Part shown: positions 35,883 through 44,856 of the stretch, one piece after another | How the letters are laid out: each line of letters begins with the position of its first letter | How positions within the stretch are numbered: the stretch's first letter is position 1 | NCBI GenBank assembly: GCA_004554585.1 | Contig: SFLH01000001.1 | Location: 248,001-312,000 of the forward strand | Origin: Clostridiales bacterium | Lineage (GTDB): Bacteria; Bacillota; Clostridia; Oscillospirales; Oscillospiraceae | Length of the DNA stretch: 64,000 bases | Direction of reading: 5' to 3' | Position numbers and translations under genes: made by a program | The notes under the pieces: generated by a model | Told to the model about the DNA's origin: nothing | Databases searched by the model: none | The model's input: the letters and a program-made list of their open reading frames with translations, nothing else

Positions 35883-36701
35883 TCAGACGGCGGGGGATTC
35901 CAGCAGGGAAAGCTCCTTGGGAAAGGCTGTGTCCGGGATCTCCCCCACCCCGTTGAGCACCAGCCGGGGCCGGTAGGGGAAGTGGTCGATCCGGGCCCGG
36001 TCGGTGACCCCCGACAGGACCAGCACCGTGTCCATGCCGCACTCGATGCCGGCCACGATGTCCGTGTCCATCCGGTCGCCGATGATCACCGTGTCCTGGG
36101 AATGGACCCCCAGGATGTTGATCCCCGTGCGCATCATCAGGGGGTTGGGCTTGCCCACGTAGTAGGCCTCCTTCCCCGTGGCCAGCTCAATGGGGGCCAC
36201 CAGGGCCCGGCAGGCGGGGACGATGCCAAACTCCGTGGGGGCGGTCAGGTCGGTGTTGGTGCCGATGAGCCGGGCGCCGTTCTGGACGCACCGGGCCGCC
36301 CGGCAGATGCTGTCGTAGGTATAGCTGCGGCTCTCCCCCACGATGACGTAGTCGGGGTCGGTCTCATCCATGGTGATCCCCCGCTCATATAGGGCGTTGA
36401 GCAGGCCGGGCTCGCCGATGACGAAGGCCCGGGCCCCGGGCATCTGGCTGGCCACAAACTCCGCCGTGGCCAGGGCACTGGTGTAGAAATGTTTCTCGTC
36501 GATGTCCAGCCCCATCCGGGAGAGCTTGGCCTGGAGCTCCCGCTGGGTGCGGCTGCTGTTGTTGGTGAGGAAAAGGAACTCCTTCTTCTCCCGCTCCAGC
36601 CAAGCCACGAACTCTCGCACCCCCGGCAGCAGCCGGTCCCCGTGGTAGATGACGCCGTCCATGTCGCAGATGAATCCCTTTTTGTTTCGCATGCTTTGCA
36701 C
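35883..36701 (-). CDS. HAD-IIA family hydrolase (NagD/AraL-like phosphatase)
   Basis: A 272-residue HAD phosphatase. Motif I FICDMDGVIYHGD carries the nucleophile Asp, motif II is LFLTNNSS, Lys is in VGKPNPLM and motif IV is VIIGDRMDTDI. The C2-type cap includes NALYERGITM and GTNTDLTAPTEFG. This subfamily dephosphorylates small sugar phosphates or phosphoglycolate-type damage products. The start is a GTG with AGGAGG seven bases upstream; the ATG three codons later is further from that site. It is a single gene downstream of nothing obvious on the same strand. Confidence 0.93.
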   Translation of the reverse strand: MQSMRNKKGFICDMDGVIYHGDRLLPGVREFVAWLEREKKEFLFLTNNSSRTQRELQAKLSRMGLDIDEKHFYTSALATAEFVASQMPGARAFVIGEPGLLNALYERGITMDETDPDYVIVGESRSYTYDSICRAARCVQNGARLIGTNTDLTAPTEFGIVPACRALVAPIELATGKEAYYVGKPNPLMMRTGINILGVHSQDTVIIGDRMDTDIVAGIECGMDTVLVLSGVTDRARIDHFPYRPRLVLNGVGEIPDTAFPKELSLLESPAV

Positions 36702-36836
36702 AGTGGTTCCTCCTATGGGGCCGCCCGGCCCCGTTCCTGTGATTTCTTTCTCGTCGCCCTCAGTGTAACGGACCATTGTAAAATCCGCCACCGTGGTTTG
36801 GTTAAATCTTCTGCCGCTGGGTGTGCGAAAGAAAAT

Positions 36837-36879
36837 AGCTCCCCCGCAAACGGACCCGTTTGCGGGGGAGCTTGTTTTT
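36837..36879. terminator. Terminator of the pgsA operon
   Basis: AGCTCCCCCGCAAACGG and its complement form a long stem. Leftward it is followed by ATTTTCTTTC; rightward by TTGTTTTTTT. It lies just beyond pgsA. Confidence 0.85.
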
Positions 36880-36913
36880 TTGATGCTGTTGTCTGGGCCT
36901 CCGCTTGGGGCTG

Positions 36914-37444
36914 TTACATGGCCTCTTTGCCCAGCACGTCCTTGTTCTGGATGAAATACTCGATGCCGGAGTAAACGGTGGTGACCAGAATGACGATCAC
37001 GCACACCAGCCGCAGGACTTCTATCCCCGGGAAGGCCAGCATCAGGCAGATGCCCACCATGGTGGAGGCGGTCTTGACCTTGCCGGATTTTCCCGCGGCG
37101 ATCACCCGGCCCTGCTCCACGGCCACCAGGCGCAGGCCGGTAACCGCCAGCTCCCGGGCGATGACGATGAAGAAGGCCCAGGCGGGCATCCACGCCACCT
37201 GAACGAACCAGGCCATGGCGGACATCACCAAGAGCTTATCCGCCAGGGGGTCCATAAACTTGCCAAAGTCGGTGATCTGGTTGTAATGCCGGGCCACATA
37301 GCCGTCCACAAAGTCGGTGATGCTGGCCAGGATGAAGATCCCCAGGGCCACCCACAGGTGGGCGGAAAAGTCCAGGTAGAGCAGCACGATGAAGATGGGG
37401 ATCATCACCACCCGGCACATGGTCAGTTTGTTGGCGGTATTCAC
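36914..37444 (-). CDS. pgsA: CDP-diacylglycerol-glycerol-3-phosphate 3-phosphatidyltransferase (GTG start)
   Basis: Makes phosphatidylglycerol phosphate, the first step to PG and cardiolipin, in the membrane. The 176-residue protein has the CDP-alcohol phosphotransferase motif D-G-x2-A-R-x8-G-x3-D-x3-D in DGYVARHYNQITDFGKFMDP then LADK. Several hydrophobic spans follow. The start is a GTG that overlaps the rimO stop as GTGA, with GGAGGAG upstream, so it is coupled to rimO. It ends the leftward yqhQ-prmC-recA-recX-rimO-pgsA run. Confidence 0.95.
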   Translation of the reverse strand: MNTANKLTMCRVVMIPIFIVLLYLDFSAHLWVALGIFILASITDFVDGYVARHYNQITDFGKFMDPLADKLLVMSAMAWFVQVAWMPAWAFFIVIARELAVTGLRLVAVEQGRVIAAGKSGKVKTASTMVGICLMLAFPGIEVLRLVCVIVILVTTVYSGIEYFIQNKDVLGKEAM

Positions 37445-38781
37445 GGCGTCTCCTCCTCTTCGTACAGGACACCCACCAGTTCCCCGTCGTAGGTGTTGGT
37501 GATTTTCACCGCATAGAAGTTTCCGGGGGCCACGCCCCCTTCCTCCCCCTCAAAGTGGACCAGGCCGTCGATGCCGGGGGAGTCGGCGGGGCTGCGGCCA
37601 TAGAAGAGCTCGGTCTCCTCGTCGTAGCCCTCGCACAGCACGGGGACCACCTGGCCCACCATGCCGGCGCAGTAGTCGTCCACAATGCGCAGCTGCAGGT
37701 CGGTGATCAGCTCCACCCGGCGGCGCTTCACATCCTCGTCCACCTGGTCGGGGAAGTCTGCGGCAGGGCTGCCCGGCTCCGGGGAGTAGGCAAAAACCCC
37801 CGCCCGCTCGATGCGGTACTCCAAGAGAAATTCGCACAGCTGCTCGAAATCCTCCTCCGTCTCACCGGGGAAGCCCGCGATGAGGCTGGTGCGCAGCACC
37901 AGGCCGGGGATCTTCTCCCGCAGCTTGCGGAAGAGGGCCCGAATCTCCTGGCCGGTCCCCCGCCGGTGCATGGCCCGGAGCATTCTGTCGCTGATGTGCT
38001 GGATGGGGATGTCCAGGTATTTGACGATCTTGGGCTCCCGGGCGATCACGTCGATGAGCTCGTCGGTGATCTCGTCGGGATAGAGGTAGTGCAGGCGCAC
38101 CCACTGGATGCCCTCGATGGCGCACAGCTTGGGCAGCAGCTCTGCCAGGGTCCGCCGGCCATACAGGTCCAGGCCGTAGCGGGTGATGTCCTGGGCCACC
38201 ACGATCAGTTCCTTCATCCCCGCCTGGGCCAGCTCCTCCGCCTCGGCCAGGATGGCCTGCTCCGGGCGGCTGCGGAACTTGCCCCGGATGTAAGGGATGA
38301 CACAGTAGGCGCAGCGGTTGTCACAGCCCTCGGCGATGCGCAGCCAGGCCCAGTAGTCGGAGGTACACACCACCCGGTCGGTCTCGGGCACCGGGGCGTC
38401 GATGTCCCCAAAGAGGGCGGGGCGCTCCCCCGCCATGGCCTGGTCGATGACCTGGGCGATGTCCTCATAGCCGCTCACCCCCACAAAGCCGTCCACGTCG
38501 GGACAGCGCTGGGCGATCTGGTCCTTCCACCACTGGGCCATGCAGCCGGTGACGATAATCTTTTGCAGCCGGCCGGCCTGTTTTTCCTGGACCAGAGCCG
38601 CAATCTCCCCCAGGGCTTCCTCCCGGGCCTCCTGGAGAAAGCCGCAGGTGTTGACCACGGCCACGTCACAGCCGTCCGCCCCCAGGGCCACCTCGTGGCC
38701 CGCCTGATAGGTCTGCCAGATCATCTGCTCGCAGTTGACCTGGTTCTTGGCGCAGCCAAGAGAAATGAATCCTACTTTCAT
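37441..38781 (-). CDS. rimO: Ribosomal protein S12 methylthiotransferase RimO
   Basis: A radical-SAM enzyme that methylthiolates the conserved Asp of ribosomal protein S12. The 446-residue protein has the N-terminal MTTase domain (SLGCAKNQVNCE, VVNTCGFLQEAREEA), the radical SAM CxxxCxxC in CDNRCAYCVIPYIRG and a C-terminal TRAM domain. The S12-type AEGCDNRC signature separates it from MiaB. It lies between recX and pgsA, the same order seen in many Clostridia (established knowledge). Confidence 0.96.
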   Translation of the reverse strand: MKVGFISLGCAKNQVNCEQMIWQTYQAGHEVALGADGCDVAVVNTCGFLQEAREEALGEIAALVQEKQAGRLQKIIVTGCMAQWWKDQIAQRCPDVDGFVGVSGYEDIAQVIDQAMAGERPALFGDIDAPVPETDRVVCTSDYWAWLRIAEGCDNRCAYCVIPYIRGKFRSRPEQAILAEAEELAQAGMKELIVVAQDITRYGLDLYGRRTLAELLPKLCAIEGIQWVRLHYLYPDEITDELIDVIAREPKIVKYLDIPIQHISDRMLRAMHRRGTGQEIRALFRKLREKIPGLVLRTSLIAGFPGETEEDFEQLCEFLLEYRIERAGVFAYSPEPGSPAADFPDQVDEDVKRRRVELITDLQLRIVDDYCAGMVGQVVPVLCEGYDEETELFYGRSPADSPGIDGLVHFEGEEGGVAPGNFYAVKITNTYDGELVGVLYEEEETP

Positions 38782-38811
38782 GGCGTGTTCTCTCCTTCCT
38801 GCCGGTCTGTG

Positions 38812-39420
38812 TCACAGGGTCCGCCGCAGCCGATCCACCCCGTCGGCCACCTGACGCCAGGAAAAGCCTCGGCGCACCAGGGCGTCGGAGGCTTTCTTGA
38901 TCTGCTTTCTGTCCTGGGGGTCCTGGACCTTTTTGGCCAGAAAGGCGTCGATGATCTCTTCCGGGTCCTCCAGCTCTGCCAGTGCCTCCTCCCAACAGCG
39001 GCGGGGGATCTGGCGGCGGTAGAGCTCGTCTTTGATCTTATACACGCCATAGCCCCTGGCCTGGTAGTGGCGGGCCAGAGCCTTGGCGTATTCCGCGTCG
39101 TTGAGCAGGCCGATCTCCAGGGCCCAGGCCACGATCTCCGCTGCCTGGCGCTCGGTGGCCCCCTTGGCCATCAGCTTCTCGTTGAACTGGCCGGCCGAGA
39201 GCATCCGAGCCGAGAGCATGCTCACGGCTTTCTCCCGCAGGCCGGCGGCAAAGGCGGCCGCTTTCAGCTCCTGGAAGGTCTCCTCCGTCAGCTCCAAGCC
39301 GTCGTAGAGGGCAAAGTCCACCACCGTCCCCTCCGGGACGCGCAGGGTCTCGCCCCCCGCCAGGGCCACCGTCCAGGGCCGCCCCGGCTGGGCAGGGGGA
39401 AGCAGACGCTCAATCCTCAT
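38812..39420 (-). CDS. recX: Regulatory protein RecX
   Basis: A 202-residue modulator of RecA filament assembly. The RecX repeat blocks are visible: MLSARMLSAGQFNEKLMAKG, WALEIGLLNDAEYAKALARH and ELYRRQIPRRCWEEALAEL. The N-terminal beta domain seen in long RecX proteins is included. The ATG chosen overlaps the end of recA by 11 bases. Two other ATGs lie two and three codons upstream in the same frame with no clear ribosome site, so the exact start is uncertain. Coupling to recA is expected. Confidence 0.9.
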   Translation of the reverse strand: MRIERLLPPAQPGRPWTVALAGGETLRVPEGTVVDFALYDGLELTEETFQELKAAAFAAGLREKAVSMLSARMLSAGQFNEKLMAKGATERQAAEIVAWALEIGLLNDAEYAKALARHYQARGYGVYKIKDELYRRQIPRRCWEEALAELEDPEEIIDAFLAKKVQDPQDRKQIKKASDALVRRGFSWRQVADGVDRLRRTL

Positions 39421-40579
39421 CGTCATCAAAGTCGTCGGCGCTCACGTCGATCCCCCGGGGTGCGGGGGCGGGAGGCGCCGGCTGGGCGGGGTGAGAAACG
39501 GGCGCCTGGGGCGCCCGGCCCGCCGCCCGGGCGGCCGTCTGGCCCTGGGGAGAGAGAAGCTTGAAGGCGTTCTGGCGAATCTCCCCTTCGATCCGGTCGC
39601 AGATCTCCGGGTTGTCCCGCAGGAACTGCTTGACCGCGTCCTTGCCCTGGCCGATGCGCTCCTCGCCCATGGAGAACCAGGAGCCGCTCTTCTGGATGAT
39701 GTCCAGCTTCACCGCCAGGTCCACCAGTTCCCCATACTTGGAGATGCCCTCGCCATACATGATGTCGAACTCGGCCTCTCGGAAGGGGGGGGCCACCTTG
39801 TTCTTGACCACCTTGGCCCGGGTGCGGTTGCCGATGATCTCGCTGCCAGCCTTGATGGCCTCCACCCGGCGCACCTCCATGCGCACCGAGGAGTAGAACT
39901 TCAGGGCCCGGCCGCCGGTGGTCACCTCGGGGTTGCCGTAGATGACCCCCACCTTTTCCCGCAGCTGGTTGATGAAGATGACCACGCAGTTGGTCTTGGA
40001 AATGGACCCGGCCAGCTTCCGCAGGGCCTGGCTCATGAGCCGGGCCAGCAGGCCCACGTGGGCGTCGCCCATGTCCCCCTCGATCTCCGCCCGGGGAACC
40101 AGAGCGGCCACGGAGTCCACCACGATCACGTCCAGGGCGCCTGAGCGCACCAGAGCCTCGCAGATCTCCAGGCCCTGCTCGCCGGTGTCCGGCTGGGAGA
40201 TGAGCATGTTGTCGATGTCCACCCCCAGGGCCCGGGCATAGGTGGGGTCCAGGGCGTGCTCGGCGTCGATGAAGGCCACCTCGCCCCCCTGCTTCTGGGC
40301 CTCCGCCGCGATGTGCAGGGCCAGGGTGGTTTTGCCCGAGGACTCGGGACCGTAAATTTCAATGATCCGGCCCCGGGGCACCCCGCCGATGCCCAACGCC
40401 AGGTCCAGGGCCAGGGACCCGGTGGGGATGCTCTCCACCACCACCCGGGAGTTGGCCCCCAGGCGCATGATGGAACCCTTGCCGTAGGTCCGCTCGATTT
40501 GGGCCATGGCGGTTTCCAAGGCCTTTTTCTTATCGGAGGCCGGCGCTGCGGCGTCGACCATTTTTTTCTTTTCTGCCAT
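39410..40579 (-). CDS. recA: Recombinase RecA
   Basis: The DNA strand-exchange ATPase and SOS co-protease. The 389-residue protein starts MAEKKKMVDAAAPASDKKKA, with ALETAMAQIERTYGKGSIMR, Walker A GPESSGKTT at about residues 77-85 and Walker B VIVVDSVAALVP. Loop L2 is INQLREKVGVIYGNPE followed by TTGGRALKFY. The C-terminal tail is long, Pro/Ala-rich and acidic (DDFDDDED). GGAGGAGGAAGGG precedes the ATG, and it lies four bases after prmC. I see no clear LexA box close to the start, because the gene is inside a longer transcript. Confidence 0.98.
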   Translation of the reverse strand: MAEKKKMVDAAAPASDKKKALETAMAQIERTYGKGSIMRLGANSRVVVESIPTGSLALDLALGIGGVPRGRIIEIYGPESSGKTTLALHIAAEAQKQGGEVAFIDAEHALDPTYARALGVDIDNMLISQPDTGEQGLEICEALVRSGALDVIVVDSVAALVPRAEIEGDMGDAHVGLLARLMSQALRKLAGSISKTNCVVIFINQLREKVGVIYGNPEVTTGGRALKFYSSVRMEVRRVEAIKAGSEIIGNRTRAKVVKNKVAPPFREAEFDIMYGEGISKYGELVDLAVKLDIIQKSGSWFSMGEERIGQGKDAVKQFLRDNPEICDRIEGEIRQNAFKLLSPQGQTAARAAGRAPQAPVSHPAQPAPPAPAPRGIDVSADDFDDDED

Positions 40580-40583
40580 GTGC

Positions 40584-41495
40584 TTACCCTTCCTCCTCCA
40601 AGGTTTCGTGGAGCAGATCGGGAATCTCCTGCTCCTTGGGCCGCTGGCCCTCTACCACCCGGTCGATGCCGCCGGTGTCCCGGGTGATGCGGATGTTCTC
40701 ATACCCGGCCTTCACCAGCAGCCAGGCCACCTGTTCGGCCTGGCCGATGCCCACCTCATACAGCAGGTGCCCCCCCGGCTTCAGGGCGGGCTGCCACAGG
40801 GACGTGATCCCCCGGTAGAAGTCCAGGCCGTCCGCTCCCCCGTCCAGGGCCATCATGGGCTCGAAATCCTTCACCGAGGAGTCCAGCCCCGCCAGGTCGC
40901 CGGTGGGAATGTAGGGGGGATTGCACACCAGCACATCAAACTGCCCCAGGGCATGGCTGGGGGGCTGGAGGGCGTCGCCCTTGAGGTAGACTGCCCGGCC
41001 GGTGAGCTTGTGCCGGCGGATGTTCCGCTTACACAGGTCCAGGGCCCCGTCGGACAGGTCCACCAGCACTGCCCGGGTGTTCTTCATCAGGGCCGCCACC
41101 GTCAGGCCCACGCAGCCGGTGCCAGCGCACAGGTCCAGCACCCGGGTGCTGCCCTGGTGCTCCTTGAGCCGGTTCATGGCCAGCTGGGCCAGCATCTCCG
41201 TGTCCACCCGGGGGATGAGGGCCGCCGGAGAGACATAGAAGGGCAGGCCGCAGAAGGACCACTCCCCCACCAGGTAGGCGATAGGCTCTCCCGCCAGCCG
41301 CCGCTCCTGCAGGGCCAGAGCCTGCTCGGCGATGGCCTCGGTGGTGTAGAGGGAAATGTCCCGATACAGCTCCTCCGCCGTCTTGCCAGAGGCGGCGCAG
41401 AGGATCTCCCGGGCCTCCAGCTGGGCAGCCTCGATGCCCGCCGAGGACAGGGACATGCGAATTTTCAAATACAGGTCATGGTACGTGCTCGTCAC
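40584..41495 (-). CDS. prmC: Peptide chain release factor N(5)-glutamine methyltransferase PrmC (GTG start)
   Basis: Methylates the GGQ glutamine of release factors. The 303-residue protein has a helical N-terminal domain (DLYLKIRMSLSSAGIEAAQL) and a SAM domain with VLDLCAGTGCVGLT and the catalytic NPPY in LVCNPPYIPTGDL. I take a GTG start because no ATG is near. A TTG five codons earlier is possible, but the GGTGGAAGAGC spacing favours the GTG. The gene lies 55 bases after yqhQ and just before recA; yqhQ-prmC neighbourhoods are common in Clostridia. The release factor gene is not in view. Confidence 0.9.
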   Translation of the reverse strand: MTSTYHDLYLKIRMSLSSAGIEAAQLEAREILCAASGKTAEELYRDISLYTTEAIAEQALALQERRLAGEPIAYLVGEWSFCGLPFYVSPAALIPRVDTEMLAQLAMNRLKEHQGSTRVLDLCAGTGCVGLTVAALMKNTRAVLVDLSDGALDLCKRNIRRHKLTGRAVYLKGDALQPPSHALGQFDVLVCNPPYIPTGDLAGLDSSVKDFEPMMALDGGADGLDFYRGITSLWQPALKPGGHLLYEVGIGQAEQVAWLLVKAGYENIRITRDTGGIDRVVEGQRPKEQEIPDLLHETLEEEG

Positions 41496-41550
41496 GCTCT
41501 TCCACCCCAATCTCTTGTCTCAAAATCTCAAACTGCGCTTCCCTTGGACC

Positions 41551-42552
41551 TCACCAGGCGTCGGCACCTTTCTTTTCGGGGATCACCAGCTCCAGGGCGT
41601 GGATGGCCACCTCCAGCATGGAGTCGTCGGGCTCGAAGGTGGTGAAGTTCTGCATCCACAGGCCCGGGGCCGACAGGAAGCGGGTGAACGGATTGTCGTG
41701 CCGCCCAATGAAGCGGTTGATCTCATAGGTCACCCCCACCACAATGGGCAGCAGCACCAGATGCAGCAGGATGCGCACCAGGGGGTTGGCCGCCACATCC
41801 CGGATGCCCGGCAAGGCGAACACCACGCAGGAGGCCAGCACCGCCACCACAATGACCACAAAGAGGAAGCTGGTGCCGCACCGGGGATGGTGCCGGGGCA
41901 TGGCCCGGGTATTTTCCACCGTCAGCTCCAGCCCCCGCTCGTAGCAGAAGATGGTCTTGTGTTCCGCCCCGTGGTATTGGAAGGTCCGGTGGATGTCCTT
42001 GAGCCGGGAGCAGAAGTATAAGTAGAGGAAAAATACGATCAGCTTCACCACGCCCTCCAGCAGATTGCGCAGCCACATGGGGGCATCGGGGAAGAAGTAG
42101 AGCAGGGCGGAAGTGGCCAGGGTGGGCAGGATGATGAACAGGGCGATGGCAAAGACCAGGCCCACCGCCACGGAAAAGCCCAGGACCCATTTCATCAACG
42201 CCTCGCTGCCAAAGCGCTTTTCCAGCCAGGCCTCAAACCTGGAGGGCGTCTCTTCCTGCCCTTCCTCCTCGGGGTAGAACTCCGCCGACCACATGAGGGC
42301 CTTCACCCCCTCCACCAGGGAGGCGCCGAAGTTCACCACCCCGCGGATGAAGGGAACGCCCAGGATGGGATGGCGGTCCTTGATGAGCTTGAGCTGCTGT
42401 TCCTTGACCTCCAGGCCTCCCTCTTGGTTGCGCACCACAATGGCCTGCTTCTCCGGCCCCCGCATGAGGATTCCCTCGATGAGGGCCTGGCCGCCGATGG
42501 TGGTGCGGAATGCGCAGCCCTCGGAAGGGCCGCAGTGCTTATTTTGTTTCAT
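41551..42552 (-). CDS. YqhQ family (DUF1385) membrane protein
   Basis: A 333-residue DUF1385 protein. The signature GGQALIEGILMRGPEKQAIV lies near the N-terminus, with the family's GVPFIRGVVNFGASLVEGVK next. Membrane segments follow, then the hallmark FQYHGAEHKTIFCYERGLEL and HPRCGTSFLFVVIVV. B. subtilis YqhQ is uncharacterised; family conservation suggests a metal- or substrate-binding membrane enzyme. It heads the prmC-recA-recX-rimO-pgsA run. Confidence 0.92.
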   Translation of the reverse strand: MKQNKHCGPSEGCAFRTTIGGQALIEGILMRGPEKQAIVVRNQEGGLEVKEQQLKLIKDRHPILGVPFIRGVVNFGASLVEGVKALMWSAEFYPEEEGQEETPSRFEAWLEKRFGSEALMKWVLGFSVAVGLVFAIALFIILPTLATSALLYFFPDAPMWLRNLLEGVVKLIVFFLYLYFCSRLKDIHRTFQYHGAEHKTIFCYERGLELTVENTRAMPRHHPRCGTSFLFVVIVVAVLASCVVFALPGIRDVAANPLVRILLHLVLLPIVVGVTYEINRFIGRHDNPFTRFLSAPGLWMQNFTTFEPDDSMLEVAIHALELVIPEKKGADAW

Positions 42553-42644
42553 AGTGTCTCCTAAACTCGCGTTTCCAGGGGTACTGGTGGGATTGTAACA
42601 AACCCCGGATCAAAATGCAAGGATTTGCCCGGATTTTCTCGAAC

Positions 42645-44108
42645 TTATGTTCCAGTAGGCAGGCGGATCTCCACCAGGCAGCCCCCGGCCTCGTCCTCGG
42701 CGTTGGAGATGATGAGCTCACCGTTGTGCCGGGAGATGATCTCCTCGCACACCGCCAGGCCGATGCCGCTGCCCCGGGCCGTGGAGCTGCCTTTGTAGAA
42801 CTTGTACTTCACGTTGGGCAGTTCCTCCGGGGGGATGCCGGGGCCGTAATCCCGGACGGTGATGACGATCTCCCCGTCCTCGGGGAAGATGGCCGTGTCG
42901 ATGCGCTTGCCGGAGCCCCCGTGCTTGGCGGCGTTGTCCAGCAGGTTGCAGAAGACCTGCCGCAGCCGGTCGGGGTCGCCGGGAATGGGGGGGAACTCCT
43001 CCTCGCAGTCCGTGTGGTAGACGGCAATGCCCTCGGCGGCCAAAAATTCGTGGTAGGTGTACACCGCGTCCTCCAGCTCGGCCTTGATGTCCATGGGTTC
43101 CACGGACAGGGTGAACCGGCCGTCCTCGATGCGGGAGAACTCCAGCAGCTCCTCCACCATCCCCGACAGCCGCCGGGCCTCGCTGACGATGATGCGCATG
43201 CCCTTGCGCACATCCTTCTCGTCCCGGGCCTCGCCGTTCATGATGGTCTCAGCCCAGCCGGTGATGGCCGTCAGGGGGGTGCGCAGCTCGTGGGAGACCG
43301 AGGAGATAAACTCCGACTTCATGCTCTCGGCCTGCTTGATGCGCATGGACATGTCGTTGATGGCGTCGGTGAGGTCGCCCACCTCGTCGTCAAATTTTTT
43401 CTCCACCTGAATCCCGTAACTTCCCCCGGCGATGCGCTGGGCGATGCCGGTGATGTTTTTCACCGGATCCACGATGGAGCGCACGAAATAGATGTTGGAG
43501 ATGTAGACCAGGATGAGGATGCTCACCGACAAGATCACCGCCACCAGGGTCAGGACCACCACCTGGCGGTCCACCAAGCGCATGGAGGTCACGTAGCGGA
43601 GGATACCCACCATCTCCCCATTGTACAGCAAGGGGGCAGAGACCGCCGTGATCCGCTCCCCAGTCTGGGGCGAGGTCCCCTCCCAGGGGGTGATCTCGCC
43701 GGTGGACTGGACCCGCTGGATATCCCCCGTCCCCGGCATGGTCCCCGACAGGGTCAGGCCGTTGGAGGAGTAGATCACCTTGCCGTTAGGGTCGAGAAAC
43801 TGCAGCTCCAGCCGGGTGCCGTCCTCAAAGGAGCTGACGTAATCCTGGGCCGCGGTAAGGTAGTCGCTGCCGCCGCTGTAGCTGTTGAAGTAACTGCTGA
43901 AATAGCTGGCCGCCGTGCGGGCCTTGTTCTCCATGTCCGTGACCACATTGGTGTTGTAATAGTTCTTCACAAACAGGGAGAAGGCGACCACCACCACCGC
44001 CAGGATCATCACCAGAATGCTGACGCTGTTGAGCAGCCACCGGCGGCGGATTCCCTTGATCTTGGGAAAGAGCACCGTGCCGGTATGTCCTTCTTTTCGC
44101 CAGAACAT
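42645..44108 (-). CDS. Membrane sensor histidine kinase (second system)
   Basis: A 487-residue kinase. TM1 is at about 27-47, followed by a Ser/Tyr/Gly-rich extracytoplasmic loop with a PAS/Cache-like fold (LELQFLDPNGKVIYSSNG, YNGEMVGILRYVTSMRLV). TM2 is at about 184-208, then HAMP and HisKA with SSVSHELRTPLTAITGW (His273). The ATPase region has LLDNAAKHGG, DYGPGIPPEE and the ATP-lid GSGIGLAV. The ATG lies two bases after the response regulator stop with GGGAG ahead. It resembles clostridial WalK/PhoR-like kinases. It works with the adjacent regulator and a lipoprotein that opens the operon. Confidence 0.95.
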   Translation of the reverse strand: MFWRKEGHTGTVLFPKIKGIRRRWLLNSVSILVMILAVVVVAFSLFVKNYYNTNVVTDMENKARTAASYFSSYFNSYSGGSDYLTAAQDYVSSFEDGTRLELQFLDPNGKVIYSSNGLTLSGTMPGTGDIQRVQSTGEITPWEGTSPQTGERITAVSAPLLYNGEMVGILRYVTSMRLVDRQVVVLTLVAVILSVSILILVYISNIYFVRSIVDPVKNITGIAQRIAGGSYGIQVEKKFDDEVGDLTDAINDMSMRIKQAESMKSEFISSVSHELRTPLTAITGWAETIMNGEARDEKDVRKGMRIIVSEARRLSGMVEELLEFSRIEDGRFTLSVEPMDIKAELEDAVYTYHEFLAAEGIAVYHTDCEEEFPPIPGDPDRLRQVFCNLLDNAAKHGGSGKRIDTAIFPEDGEIVITVRDYGPGIPPEELPNVKYKFYKGSSTARGSGIGLAVCEEIISRHNGELIISNAEDEAGGCLVEIRLPTGT

Positions 44109-44110
44109 CG

Positions 44111-44794
44111 TCAAAACTCCCACTTATAGCCATATCCCCAGATGGTGGTGATAAAGGTGGGGCTGGTGGGCTCATCCTCGATCTTCACCCGCAGGCGCCG
44201 GATGTTCACATCCACGATCTTCAGCTCGCCCAGATAGTCCTCTCCCCACACAAAGCGGAGGATCTCCTCCCGGGAGAGAGCCTTGCCCGGGTTTTCCATG
44301 AACATCTTGATGATGGCATACTCCACCTGGGTCAGCTTCACCCGCTGGCCGTTCTTCTCCAGGGTGCGCTTGCGGGTGTTGAGGACAAAGGGCGGCTGCT
44401 GAATCTCCCCGTCATCCATCATGTCCCCACCGATGCGCCGGTAAAGGGCGTCGATGCGGGCGGTGAGCTCCGCCGGGGAGAAGGGCTTGGTGACATAGTC
44501 GTCCGCCCCGGTCATAAAGCCGGTGACCTTGTCCATCTCCTGGGTGCGGGCGGTGAGCATGATGATGCCGATCTTGGAATTGCCCGCTCGAATGCGCCGG
44601 CAGACCTCAAACCCGTCCATGTCTGGCAGCATGATATCCAGCAGGGCCACCCGCACGTCGGGGTTCAGGCGCAGCTGTTCCAGCGCCTCCTCGCCGGTGC
44701 CCGCCTCGATGGTCTCATACCCGGCCCGATTGAGATTGATGACCACAAAACTGCGGATGTTGGCCTCATCCTCCAAAACCAATATCTTTTTCAT
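44111..44794 (-). CDS. OmpR/PhoB-family response regulator (second system)
   Basis: A 227-residue regulator. The receiver has EDE at residues 8-10, phospho-acceptor Asp53 in LLDIMLPDMDG, Thr in MLTART and Lys in VTKPF. The winged-helix DNA-binding domain ends IWGYGYKWEF. AAAAGGAG precedes the ATG; an extended upstream frame lacks that spacing. Members with this C-terminus usually bind direct repeats about 11 bases apart (family knowledge). Such repeats lie at 54198-54218 in this window. Confidence 0.96.
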   Translation of the reverse strand: MKKILVLEDEANIRSFVVINLNRAGYETIEAGTGEEALEQLRLNPDVRVALLDIMLPDMDGFEVCRRIRAGNSKIGIIMLTARTQEMDKVTGFMTGADDYVTKPFSPAELTARIDALYRRIGGDMMDDGEIQQPPFVLNTRKRTLEKNGQRVKLTQVEYAIIKMFMENPGKALSREEILRFVWGEDYLGELKIVDVNIRRLRVKIEDEPTSPTFITTIWGYGYKWEF

Positions 44795-44856
44795 GTTCCT
44801 GCTCCTTTTCCATGTTCCATTTCCCGATGTCCGCCGCACTCCTGGGGCGCTACCCC

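Noticed and set aside
37555..39564. Very long open frame (669 codons) on the plus strand
   Set aside because: It is antisense to rimO and recX, whose protein families are unmistakable. Open antisense frames are expected at this GC content.
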